Shown piece after piece: positions 43,841-52,048 of a stretch of DNA of 64,000 bases (positions are counted from its first letter, which is position 1; every line of letters begins with the position of its first letter). The translations under genes and the position numbers were made by a program. This stretch comes from Limimaricola sp964022235 (GTDB lineage: Bacteria > Pseudomonadota > Alphaproteobacteria > Rhodobacterales > Rhodobacteraceae). Location of the stretch: NCBI RefSeq assembly GCF_964022235.1, contig NZ_CAXHZL010000015.1, forward strand, positions 1 through 64,000, given 5' to 3'. Below the pieces are notes generated by a model. It was not told the origin of the DNA and ran no database searches. It saw nothing but the letters and a program-made list of their open reading frames with translations.

Positions 43841-44976
43841 CTGGAGCGGCCGAAAAAGTCGAAGATCGTATCCACGATATGATCGATCGTGTCGCGATCC
43901 AGAAAAAGACCCATTGGAAGGCGAAGCAGCTGTTCCGAGATGCGCTCGGTTACCGGAAGGTCCCCGGGACGGCCACCGAAGGCGCGGCCGAAGGGTGAGG
44001 TGTGGAGCGGCACGTAGTGAAACACGGCCTGTACGTCGGCTTGGGCCAAATGCGCGATGAGCCGGTGCTTTTCCTGCTCGCTCGACAACAGCAGGTAAAA
44101 GATGTGCCCGTTGCCCTCTCCGGGCGCCGGCACGTGAGGCAGGCCAATATGTCCGAGCTTTTGCAGCGGGGTCAGTGCGGCATGGTAGTCATGCCAGATC
44201 GTGCACCGTCGCGTTGTCACATGGTGCAACTGTTCAAGTTGGCCCAACAGATAAGCGGCCGAAAGCTCTGACATGGCATAGGACGAGCCTATGTCGACCC
44301 AGCTGTACTTTTCGGTCTGGCCGAGCCGGAAGGCGCGTCGATTGGTGCCTTTGTCCCGCAACACATGGGCGCGCTCGATCAAGCTCGGGTCATTGACGAT
44401 CAAGGCGCCGCCTTCGCCGCATCCGACATTCTTGGTCTCGTGAAACGAGATCGCCGACAACGCCCCTTCAAGTCCGACCGGGCGACCATCGCGCATGCTC
44501 CCCAATGCTTGTGCCGCGTCTTCGACCACCTGCAGGCCGTGCCGCGTCGCGATTGCGAGGATCGCCGTCATGTCACAGGGGTTGCCCGCATAATGGACCG
44601 GGACAATGACCTTGGTCCGCGGCGTGATCGCGGCCTCGATCTGGGCAGGATCGAGATTGAGGGTAATGGGATCGATATCGACGAAACGCGGAACCGCTCC
44701 ACGCAGGCAGAAAGCGTTGGCCGTGGAGACGAATGTGAAGGAGGGCAGGATGACCTCATCGCCCGGCGCTATGCCTGTCAAGATGGCCGCCAATTCAAGT
44801 GCGTCCGTACAGGAGGCCGTGAGAAGTACGGCGTTGTTCTCGAAGTGACCCCTGAGACGATCCTCGGCCCTTCGCGTGAAATCTCCATTCCCGCCAAGTC
44901 GACCGCTCGTCATGACCTCCGTTACATAGGTCGCCTCTAGGCCGACCGGCCCGGTCCGGTTAAAGGGAACGTGCAT
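43837..44976 (-). CDS. dTDP-4-amino-4,6-dideoxygalactose transaminase-like (DegT/DnrJ/EryC1)
   Basis: A 379-residue PLP-dependent sugar aminotransferase. The start HVPFNRTGPVGLEATYVTEV is close to WecE/RffA. PSFTFVSTANAFCLRGAVPR and VVEDAAQALGS flank the cofactor pocket; Lys182 in SFHETKNVGCGEGGALI binds PLP. It would aminate dTDP-4-keto-6-deoxyglucose with glutamate to give dTDP-fucosamine. It starts 2 bases after the glycosyltransferase stop. The upstream dTDP-sugar genes (RmlA/B type) are not in the window. Confidence 0.87.
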   Translation of the reverse strand: MHVPFNRTGPVGLEATYVTEVMTSGRLGGNGDFTRRAEDRLRGHFENNAVLLTASCTDALELAAILTGIAPGDEVILPSFTFVSTANAFCLRGAVPRFVDIDPITLNLDPAQIEAAITPRTKVIVPVHYAGNPCDMTAILAIATRHGLQVVEDAAQALGSMRDGRPVGLEGALSAISFHETKNVGCGEGGALIVNDPSLIERAHVLRDKGTNRRAFRLGQTEKYSWVDIGSSYAMSELSAAYLLGQLEQLHHVTTRRCTIWHDYHAALTPLQKLGHIGLPHVPAPGEGNGHIFYLLLSSEQEKHRLIAHLAQADVQAVFHYVPLHTSPFGRAFGGRPGDLPVTERISEQLLRLPMGLFLDRDTIDHIVDTIFDFFGRSR

Positions 44977-44977
44977 G

Positions 44978-46216
44978 TCACACTACCCTATGCTGGGAAA
45001 ATTCGCCTCGGGACCGGCTATGTCTGTCTAGAAGGTCAACGATGCTCGAGGCCCGTTCCAGATTAGCCGCGCGAGACCAGTTGCCGGCGATCACCCGCCG
45101 GTTCTGGGCCTGCAGTTCAGCTTCGAGTGGTGCGCCCAGCAAAGCCTTGTCAGCGCGGTTGTCGATGGCAAAGACCGCCGCTCCTAGGCCTTTGAAGAAG
45201 CGATAATGCGTGTTCTCGCTGCGAAAGAAGACACGCGCTCCTTGAGCCAGGGCCAGGCTGGAAGTGCCAAGGGCTTGGCCTCGACGCTGGTTGAGCACCA
45301 AGGTCCCGCATTTCCTGACGATCTTGGAATAGCTCTCGAAATCCATCCATTCTCGCAGGGCCAGAACCCGATTTCCGAACAGGGCCCGCGCGCGGTGCTC
45401 GATCATTTTTCCATACTCTGCATCGCCGTAATTCAGGGGCAAGACGATCCGTCCTTGAATGTCACCCGATCGGCGCACTGCTTCGAGGGCTTCTAGGTGG
45501 TTGCATGACCATGTAGCGCGGTTTCCGATCATGATGTCGACGCCGCTCACCAATTCCTTTGGCGGCTCCACGACGTAATACTTGAACACTGGCGTCCAGT
45601 CCGCCGCGAACCCGGGCGCTGCGCGAGCCAGTTCCGGCACCGGCTCGACGCTCGCGTAATAGTCGATCTCCTGCGCGATTTGGCGGACCCACGGGGTGGC
45701 AAGAACCCGGCCCGTCAGGCGTTTCGCAACGGCTCGATAATCGGGGCCGACAGATCTATAGATGAGCGCCGAGGTCAAGCGAGTGGCCGCCGAGGCCTGC
45801 GGCACGTCGGCGCGTCGCGCAGCCCTGGTATCGCGCCGCAGCGCGGCGGTTCTCGGCAGGAACTGGCTGGCTTGCAGGAGGGGAACGGCGTTCATCAGGT
45901 CAGCGCCCCAAACCGACCAGAGCACCGGAGTATGAAAAGATCGCGCAAGGACCGGTGCCACCATAGGCGAAGCCAAGGAATGCAGAATGATCGCATCGGC
46001 GCGTTTTGCGGCGGCCGATGCCCGGGCCTCGAACTGTGCAAGTGTATCACAGATGCGAAGGGCTGGATGTTCGAAGCCATCGCTATGGGTGTCGGCAGCC
46101 CCCGGCATGGCCATGAATTCATTGCGGCCCGAATGCACCGTTTCCATCACATCCACGATATGGCGCAACGTCTTCCGGTCATCCGGCAGCAGATTGAGCA
46201 CTCTCAGATTTGGCAT
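44978..46216 (-). CDS. WecF-like Fuc4NAc glycosyltransferase (family GT56)
   Basis: A 412-residue protein similar in layout to WecF/RffT: ADAIILHSLASPMVAPVLAR, TPVLWSVWGADLMNAVPLLQ, IMIGNRATWSCNHLEALEAV, GRIVLPLNYGDAEYGKMIEH, then LREWMDFESYSKIVRKCGTL and VLNQRRGQALGTSSLALAQG. The VWGADL, NYGDxxY, EWMxFxxY and NxRRQxxLG-type motifs are those of family 56. It would move Fuc4NAc from dTDP-Fuc4NAc to a lipid-linked acceptor. Membership is by motif memory; sequence similarity is moderate. IS debris begins about 180 bases upstream. Confidence 0.75.
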   Translation of the reverse strand: MPNLRVLNLLPDDRKTLRHIVDVMETVHSGRNEFMAMPGAADTHSDGFEHPALRICDTLAQFEARASAAAKRADAIILHSLASPMVAPVLARSFHTPVLWSVWGADLMNAVPLLQASQFLPRTAALRRDTRAARRADVPQASAATRLTSALIYRSVGPDYRAVAKRLTGRVLATPWVRQIAQEIDYYASVEPVPELARAAPGFAADWTPVFKYYVVEPPKELVSGVDIMIGNRATWSCNHLEALEAVRRSGDIQGRIVLPLNYGDAEYGKMIEHRARALFGNRVLALREWMDFESYSKIVRKCGTLVLNQRRGQALGTSSLALAQGARVFFRSENTHYRFFKGLGAAVFAIDNRADKALLGAPLEAELQAQNRRVIAGNWSRAANLERASSIVDLLDRHSRSRGEFSQHRVV

Positions 46217-46393
46217 GCCGAATATTTCTCGCGATCAGTCATCGGTTTCTCCACCAGTCCAACGCTCGCTTCTCTCTGCCCGAGAGTGCGGTTGTCCCGG
46301 ATGGGCATGGATCCATAGGGCGCTGCATCTTCCCCTAAGCCTGACCGTTCTCACATCTCGGATCACCCCACACAATGCTGGTATCAGGCCTTA

Positions 46394-47388
46394 TTGCACA
46401 AATTCCTTGCTGATCAGACTTCCCCTTTCCCCAGACACACTTACCCCACGGCCTTTGTGACGGATATGTCGATAGCGGTATATCCATTCATGATGGCAAA
46501 GCGGATCTGGCCCTTGGCGACCTGACGATCAAAGTCCCGCGCCCTGAGGCGCGGCTTCGGCGGTGGTATCCACTTCCGTTTCGCCAGATCTCTCGCCCCA
46601 GATATTTTGACACCCGCAGTGCTTCCTTCCGTGCCACCGAACCGGCCGTGGTCGGCTTTCAGGGTCTGGCGTTTTGCGGGGCGGGATGACGGCGTGGGCG
46701 CCTCTATCCGCGATGGCATCGTGGCATTGGCGCGTGTCATAGGCGCCTTCTGCGGTCACGATGCCGATCTCCTGCTCAGGCGGGGTCTGGCTGAGCAGAT
46801 CAGGCAGCACCGGTGCGTCGCAGATGTGGTTCCCGCTGATCGCGACCGCCCGGACCTCCAGTGTCTGCTCGTCGATCCCGAGGTGGATCTTGCGCCAGAC
46901 GCGCCGTTTGGTGCCACCATGCTTGCGCGCATGCCACTCCCCTTCGCCCTCAACCTTGATCCTGGTGCTGTCGACCAGCAGGTGCTGTGGGCCTCTGGAG
47001 CCGCGATAGGGGATGTTCACGGCGAGGGTCTTCTGGCGATGTGACAGGGTGCTGAAATCTGGCACCGTCCAGTCTAAGCCGACCAGCTACAGCAGGCTCT
47101 CCACGAAACCCGTGGTCTGGCGCAACGCCATGCCGAACAGAACCTTCATAGTGAGACAGGTCTGAACGTCGGTATCGCTGTAGGTCTACCGGCGGCCGCG
47201 CTTACGGGTGGACGCAACGCCCCACTTCATCTCGGGGTCGAACCAGATCGTCAGCGAGCCCCGGCCTTTGGGCGCCTCGTTGTAGGAGGGCCAGTTCGTC
47301 ACCTTGTAGGTCGAGGGGGTGGGTTTGCTCATGGCCGCCACCTACCACGCTGGATTTACGAGATGAATCCTATACGGGCTTTGTGCAA
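46394..47388 (-). mobile_element. IS5-family insertion sequence (inactive)
   Basis: About 995 bp. The ends carry short inverted repeats: TTGCACAAA at 46394-46402 and its complement TTTGTGCAA at 47380-47388; a few more bases on each side may belong. It contains one transposase gene (46441-47332, minus strand) that is broken. It has inserted into an NAD-dependent epimerase gene whose 5' part remains on the right (47393-47549). The left flank does not continue that gene, so a deletion accompanied or followed the insertion. Confidence 0.8.
46441..47332 (-). pseudogene. IS5-family transposase, two amber codons and a frameshift
   Basis: From ATG 47332 the frame reads MSKPTPSTYKVTNWPSYNEA, then GSLTIWFDPEMKWGVASTRK and so on, but has TAG at codon 49 (47186-47188) and again at codon 82 (47087-47089). 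It continues VPDFSTLSHRQKTLAVNIPY, HLLVDSTRIKVEGEGEWHAR, HLGIDEQTLEVRAVAISGN, VTAEGAYDTRQCHDAI and HAVIPPRK (the DDE core). Then a frameshift near 46640 moves it to the frame ending ARDFDRQVAKGQIRFAIMNG at 46441, with a short stretch around the last catalytic Glu lost. It cannot make an active enzyme. Confidence 0.88.
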
Positions 47389-47392
47389 CATG

Positions 47393-47549
47393 GTCTGTTC
47401 CGGTCTGCGACGATGACATCGACTTCCATGCGAGACGTGCGCGTCGTGGAGCCCCGCGAAAGTATCGCAACCGAATGTCCGTCGTCAACGAGCGCATTCG
47501 TAATCGCGCCGCCGAGAAAGCCAGTTCCGCCGACAACCAAGCACCGCAT
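47393..47549 (-). pseudogene. 5' fragment of an NAD-dependent epimerase/dehydratase (SDR) gene
   Basis: From ATG 47549 (GGGAG upstream) the frame reads MRCLVVGGTGFLGGAITNAL, VDDGHSVAILSRGS, then RMEVDVIVADRNRP and ends at the IS. GGTGFLG is the Rossmann NAD(P) motif of extended SDRs such as nucleotide-sugar epimerases and reductases. Only about 50 of 300 residues remain. It was the first gene of the polysaccharide run. Confidence 0.85.
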
Positions 47550-47940
47550 CTGAATTACTCCCGTGAGATCGGCCTCAGGCTATGCAGCGGACAGATATTC
47601 GACGAATCGAATGTCGTGAATGGGCTCTGAGCCGCTGTTCGTCGGATACCCTACTGTCGGCTATGGGCCGAAAGCGGCCGTAGTCCGCAGCCATTGGCCA
47701 GATTCTTCGCGGACCAGAGCCAAGCTGAGGCATATTCAGCGAACTGGCGGGCATGAATAGCAGACTGACCCGCGACAACCCAGTTAGGATTACTGTCGCT
47801 CAATTCTACGGAAGCCTTAACACCCACTTTCGCCCCTCCTTTAGCTTGCGTTTCTATCCCCAGTCCGATGATCCCACCTCCCGACCTCCCAAGCAGGAGG
47901 TAGAGAGGTGGGAGAGGCGCGGCAGGAGCATCCGGTGGTG
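47550..47940. other. 390-base intergenic region
   Basis: No gene is supported. The stretch 47640-47700 contains GGGCCGAAAGCGGCCGTAGT, a short imperfect palindrome (GGCCG..CGGCC) that I associate with small intergenic repeats in this bacterial group, though this cannot be checked here. AT content rises toward 47780-47830, where a promoter for the relaxase could lie. Confidence 0.35.
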
Positions 47941-49186
47941 ATGCGGATGCAGGGTCTTAGGCCGGAGAACCTTCACGGCTACGAGAGGCATCGCAAGCGA
48001 GAAGGCGATGATACTGCGCACGTGAATCAGTCCCTATCGAGGCTGAACGAGCGCCTCATCGGGCGCGAGGACTGGGCGCAGTTCGTGCACGGGGAGATCC
48101 AGCGAATGCGGCTTGCGAACTTCGATCGCGAGCTGACGCGGCTCCGCGAGCGGCGGCGCACGAGCGAGATCGAGCGGTGCCTAGTGGAGGGTGCCAAGGA
48201 GCCCTGGCGCCCGACGCGGCATGGTCCCCTGCGGGAGGTGATCCTGACGGCCAATGCCGAGTGGTTCAGGGGACCGATGGCGATCCGTTCGAGGACAGGT
48301 ACGAAACCCGCGAGCAAGATTTCCAGCGGCTCGGTGTTGACTGGCTCAGGAAGACCTTCGGGAACGACTGCGTTCATGCGCGCGCTGACCGTGACGAGCA
48401 GGCCTACCACATCCACGCTGTAATCCAGCCGCGCGCCATCGCGAATGTCGGGCGCATGATGCTTCAGCCGTCGCAGCCCCGGTTATCCGGAACTACGAAA
48501 AGGGGCAGGACGACGTCGGCGCTTGGTTCGCGGCCGCCGGTATCGGATTGAAGCGGGGCGAGCGCCGGAAGGGAAAGGTCCGCAAAGCCATCGAGCACAA
48601 CAGGCAGCTACGAAAGGACCAGCAGCAAGGTCAGCGGCTCGAGGAGGCTGAGGCGCCGCTCCCGGAGTATCGGCAGCATGTCAGTCCACGCAAATGGCGA
48701 ATGGAGCAGGACTGCAAGCTCGCTGAGCGCGAGACCGAAGTCCGGAGCCGCGAAGAGCGCGTCCTCGACGCCGAGGGCGCCGTCGCGGAGCGCGAGAAGC
48801 ACGCGGACCGAATGGATCGCGAGGCGCACGAGGTGCTGGCGGTCGCGCAGGCCGTGGCGGATGGCAACCTCACCGGCTTGGACCAGGACCAGAGGGGTGA
48901 AGGCGAAGAAGCTCCCGTCACAGACAGGCCGACGCTGGCGCGGCGTCTCTTTGGAAGGGCCATTGACCATCTGCGGACAGAACAGCGGGCGGAGGCACGA
49001 GATGAAATCGCCGGGGCTTTCGACCAGATCCGCCGCGCGGACGATGCGATCGTGCGGATCGCGAACCTGCTGCCGATCAGGCTGCGCCAGCAGGTTGCGT
49101 CGGCCCGCAAGTCGCTCAGCCACGCCATCATGATGCTTAGCGGACAGGGTGGAGGCGCGCGGGAGCAGGATGAGCTGCGGGACTAA
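47941..49186 (+). pseudogene. Mob/Pre-type plasmid relaxase, frameshifted twice
   Basis: Three frames must be joined. ATG 47941: MRMQGLRPENLHGYERHRKR then EGDDTAHVNQSLSRLNERLI, to about 48270. Second frame: DGDPFEDRYETREQDFQRLG, VDWLRKTFGNDCVHARADRD and the metal-site motif AYHIHAVIQPRAI (to about 48480). Third frame: VIRNYEKGQDDVGAWFAAAG, then a long coiled-coil tail (EREKHADRMDREAHEVLAVA; LARRLFGRAIDHL) ending at 49186. The HxHxVI motif and layout are those of Mob/Pre relaxases that nick small mobilisable plasmids. This marks integration of plasmid-type DNA. Sequencing errors could mimic the frameshifts. Confidence 0.75.
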
Positions 49187-49285
49187 CTTCTTTTCCGCAC
49201 TCGCTTCCGACCGGAAACGCTCGGACGAAGATACTCCTCAGGGCCGGGATGGCCCATCCAAAAATCCACGAACGAGGAAGACCTC

Positions 49286-49669
49286 ATGAACGACGAACTA
49301 AAGAAACAGCCCACGCCGTGCGCGCCCGAAACCGACCGGTCGCAGCCCGAGGCGAAGAAGCGCCGCAAGAAGCCGCCGCCTATCGACTTCAACGCGCTGG
49401 ATGCCCACCAGCAGAAGACAATCCATAACATCGCGACCGCCGGTGCCCGCGTCGCGAACGCCCAGCGGAAGGTGCGGGAGGGCCAGCAGCGCGCCATGAA
49501 GGCGACGCTGGCTGAGATCCTGGCTGATGCCTAGGGGGCCGATCCGCGCTTTCTTGACGTCCTCTTCCGGGAACTGCTCGACAACGCGACTGCGGCGAAT
49601 GCGAAGAAGATTGCCGCGCACCCGCTCTGTTCCGCCGCTCTGGCCGAGCGCCACCGGCCCGCGGCCTGA
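49286..49669 (+). pseudogene. Small plasmid-associated protein with in-frame amber codon
   Basis: ATG 49286 opens an 82-residue basic protein (KKRRKKPPPIDFNALDAHQQ, KTIHNIATAGARVANAQRKV) that stops at TAG 49532-49534. The same frame then continues without another stop for 44 codons: GADPRFLDVLFRELLDNATA then ANAKKIAAHPLCSAALAERH, ending at TGA 49669. The join reads naturally (EILADA-stop-GADPRFLD), so the gene was once 127 residues long. Function unknown; it follows the relaxase gene and may be a mobilisation accessory. Confidence 0.65.
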
Positions 49670-49777
49670 TCGACCCGCCATTCCGTACCTGACAGGGGCG
49701 CAGCGTTTGCTGCGCCCGTTTGCGTTGGCGACTCCGTCCTCGCCCGCGCGCAAGCAACGCCTTGTCGGAGCCGCTGC

Positions 49778-50710
49778 TCAGCCGGCGCCGCCCCACGGTG
49801 TCGGCCCCTCAGGCAGGCCGCGGCCGAAGACGTTTTCACGGTGCCAGCGCAGGTTCTCCGGATGCGGCGCGTTCCGTGAGTCCTCGGGCCGGACCAGCTT
49901 GCCATCCGGCGCCAGTAGCCGCCCCACAACATCGCCCGGCACCTTGTTGTGCGAGACGAGGATCGTTTCGCAATCGTCGGCGACGGAGATCAGGCCACGG
50001 TCGAACATCCAGTGCAGCGTTCCGGACAGTGCCAACCCGTTACGCACCGAGTCGCTGCCTTGGCTTTCCACGGGGCGGATATGCGCCGCCTGCACCTCGG
50101 GCCGCCCGCCGCCGTTGCGCAGCATCAGGCCGGACATGGCGCAGCGGTAGCCGTAGGCCTCGCGCACCTTCCGGCGGAACGCGACATCGCGGTAGGGCCT
50201 CCGGGTAAGCCGCTCAAGCACCGGGCGCTCGAAGGGCTTCACCTCATCATTAACCTCAGCCGGTTGCGGATCGTAGCGTATTGCCTCGATCTGCTCCAGT
50301 TCCTGAGGCAGGCCGAGGTTCACGATGCGGGCGAAATCCGCCTCCGGCAGCCGCCGCACGGCAAGCTGCACCGCTCCGCCCTTTTTCGGCGTGCCATCGG
50401 GTTCGGTCAGCGCGGTTTCCAGGGGTCGCCCCTGCACTAGCCGTGGCACCTCCCAGTCGAATGAAAGGAAGCTGCCAGGCTCGATCATGGCCAGGAACCG
50501 GCCTTCGACTCCCGGCTTCGGGATCACCCGGTCTATCCTTGCCACGGCAAAGTAACCGCGCGGCCCGGCTTTCACCGGTTCGTAATAGACGATCCAGTCG
50601 CCCACGGCCTCCTCGATGGCCTTTAGATAGGAGCGCGGGAAGTCGTAAACGATGTCAGGCTCATCCTCGTAGATCGAGTTAGCCTTGTGAAGGAGGACAA
50701 GCTTCGCCAT
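49778..50710 (-). CDS. HNH endonuclease with N-terminal accessory domain
   Basis: A 310-residue protein. The C-terminal half has an HNH nuclease: FRRKVREAYGYRCAMSGLML, then EVQAAHIRPVESQGSDSVRN and GLALSGTLHWMFDRGLISV, i.e. the AAHI..N..LS..LHWMFD pattern of restriction-type HNH enzymes. The N-terminal about 150 residues (YDFPRSYLKAIEEAVGDWIV, YYEPVKAGPRGYFAVARID) resemble a small-domain reader of DNA found in modification-dependent nucleases, but I cannot name it. It stands alone between plasmid debris and the phosphorelay module and is likely a defence gene. No methyltransferase is adjacent, which fits a type IV-like enzyme. Confidence 0.75.
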   Translation of the reverse strand: MAKLVLLHKANSIYEDEPDIVYDFPRSYLKAIEEAVGDWIVYYEPVKAGPRGYFAVARIDRVIPKPGVEGRFLAMIEPGSFLSFDWEVPRLVQGRPLETALTEPDGTPKKGGAVQLAVRRLPEADFARIVNLGLPQELEQIEAIRYDPQPAEVNDEVKPFERPVLERLTRRPYRDVAFRRKVREAYGYRCAMSGLMLRNGGGRPEVQAAHIRPVESQGSDSVRNGLALSGTLHWMFDRGLISVADDCETILVSHNKVPGDVVGRLLAPDGKLVRPEDSRNAPHPENLRWHRENVFGRGLPEGPTPWGGAG

Positions 50711-51253
50711 GCGCCCAGAAAATCCGTAACAGGCGGAGATGCAAGGATTCTATGCGCGGAGTGTGCAATCTTCAGTTGCTGCGAAATCTTGCGGATACCC
50801 CCACATTGCATCCCGAATAAAGCGACTCGAGAGCAGCAATTAACGGCTGGGCCGCGCCCCTCGTCCAGTTGAACCAGCGCCAAATGCATTGACAGTTTGT
50901 CTCCCGCAGGATCGACAGACCCCGAAAAGAGCTGCAATCAACGGCCGGGCAGCGCCCCCTGCCCCCGTTCGAACCTATGTCATACGCTTTGACAGTTCGT
51001 CCTCAGAAGCGCGATGGATCCGTAGAAGAAACTGCAACCGACGGGCGGGTAATGCTCCTGGCCATTTGCGGGTTCGCGTCCTCCCCGAACGAGATACGCA
51101 AGCGCTGTTCACAGGTTCGGTAATCGTCGCATATCCTTGCGAAACGGGGACAGGGCCGCGACTGCCATGGCCGACTTCGAACCATACGAATTCACCTAAG
51201 CCCCCATTCGGGCACTAGCAGCACAGCTAAGGGTTGACGTTACGTCAAAAAGG
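50711..51253. repeat. 540-base region with tandem ~100-bp degenerate repeats (50830-51085)
   Basis: Two and a half diverged units are visible. GCAATTAACGG at 50836, GCAATCAACGG at 50934 and GCAACCGACGG at 51034 are spaced 98 and 100 bases; TTGACAGTTTGTC at 50889 and TTGACAGTTCGTC at 50989 are 100 bases apart. In unit one, 50854-50880 is a 27-base sequence found again at 58519-58545 with two differences. TTGACAG could also be a -35 element. I see no gene here; the promoter of the binding-protein gene is presumably near 51220-51250. Confidence 0.7.
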
Positions 51254-52048
51254 ATGGCGAAATCGGTACTGTTCACGAATGCGTGGAGTCGACTGATGAT
51301 GTTTCTCCGTCCCGTTATCCTCGCCGGCCTTCTACTGTCTTTCCCGGCTCGGGCCGATGAGCATTCAGTCATAGTCACCACGCTCAACTGGCCGCCCTAT
51401 GTTTCCGAGGAACTGCCGAAGGGGGGGGCGACGGCCAACGTTGTGCGCCATGCCTTTGCTGCGGTGGGTACGACAATCGAAGTTCGCACCTTACCGTGGA
51501 AACGGGCGATATCAACGGCGCGGGACACGGAGGGGACAGTTGCCTACTTCCCCGGCTACCATTGTCGGCATGTCGAGGGCTTCACCCCCTCCGATCCGAT
51601 CGGGGATGGTCCATTGGGGTTCGTCGAACATGTCGACGCGCCCGTTGGCTGGGAGCGGGTTGACGATATCGGCGAACAGAAGCTGAAGGTCGGAACAGTT
51701 CTCGGATACGCCAATACCGACGAGTTCGACGAGAAGGCCGGGACCGGCTGGATTCATGCCATTCCTGCCGCCGACGATGTCACCAACCTGCGCAAGCTAT
51801 CGCTGCAGCGCATCGACATCGCCGTGATCGACAAGTTGGTCTTGGCCTATCTGCTGGCGACCGAGCCTTCGCTCGAAGGGCTGGACGCGGTGCTGCGCTT
51901 CAACCCGCGCCCGCTGGAGCACAAGACGCTCTACCTGTGCTTCAACGACGACGAAACGGGGCGCGCCATGCGCGACCACTTCAACACCGGGCTCTCACGG
52001 CTCGACGTTCCCGCCCTCGTCGAGAGCTACTTCGCGGACGAGTTCTGA
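51254..52048 (+). CDS. Periplasmic amino-acid-type binding protein (SBP family 3), sensor partner
   Basis: A 264-residue exported protein: signal MMFLRPVILAGLLLSFPARA, then DEHSVIVTTLNWPPYVSEEL, which is the start of a family 3 solute-binding domain, with ANVVRHAFAAVGTTIEVRTL and VAYFPGYHCRHVEGFTPSDP. The start may be ATG 51296/51299, which would begin right at the signal. No ABC permease or ATPase is linked. Instead its TGA overlaps the ATG of the hybrid kinase by one base, so it most likely presents a ligand to that kinase's periplasmic domain, like other SBP-kinase pairs. The ligand is unknown. Confidence 0.8.
   Translation: MAKSVLFTNAWSRLMMFLRPVILAGLLLSFPARADEHSVIVTTLNWPPYVSEELPKGGATANVVRHAFAAVGTTIEVRTLPWKRAISTARDTEGTVAYFPGYHCRHVEGFTPSDPIGDGPLGFVEHVDAPVGWERVDDIGEQKLKVGTVLGYANTDEFDEKAGTGWIHAIPAADDVTNLRKLSLQRIDIAVIDKLVLAYLLATEPSLEGLDAVLRFNPRPLEHKTLYLCFNDDETGRAMRDHFNTGLSRLDVPALVESYFADEF

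Noticed and set aside
50836..51085. Integron attC sites, because GTTGAAC fits the GTTRRRY core
   Set aside because: The matching RYYYAAC partner is not present at the other end, no integrase is seen, and the unit spacing is a plain 100-bp tandem repeat.
50830..51085. CRISPR array
   Set aside because: Units are about 100 bp and degenerate, with no short constant repeat and no cas genes.
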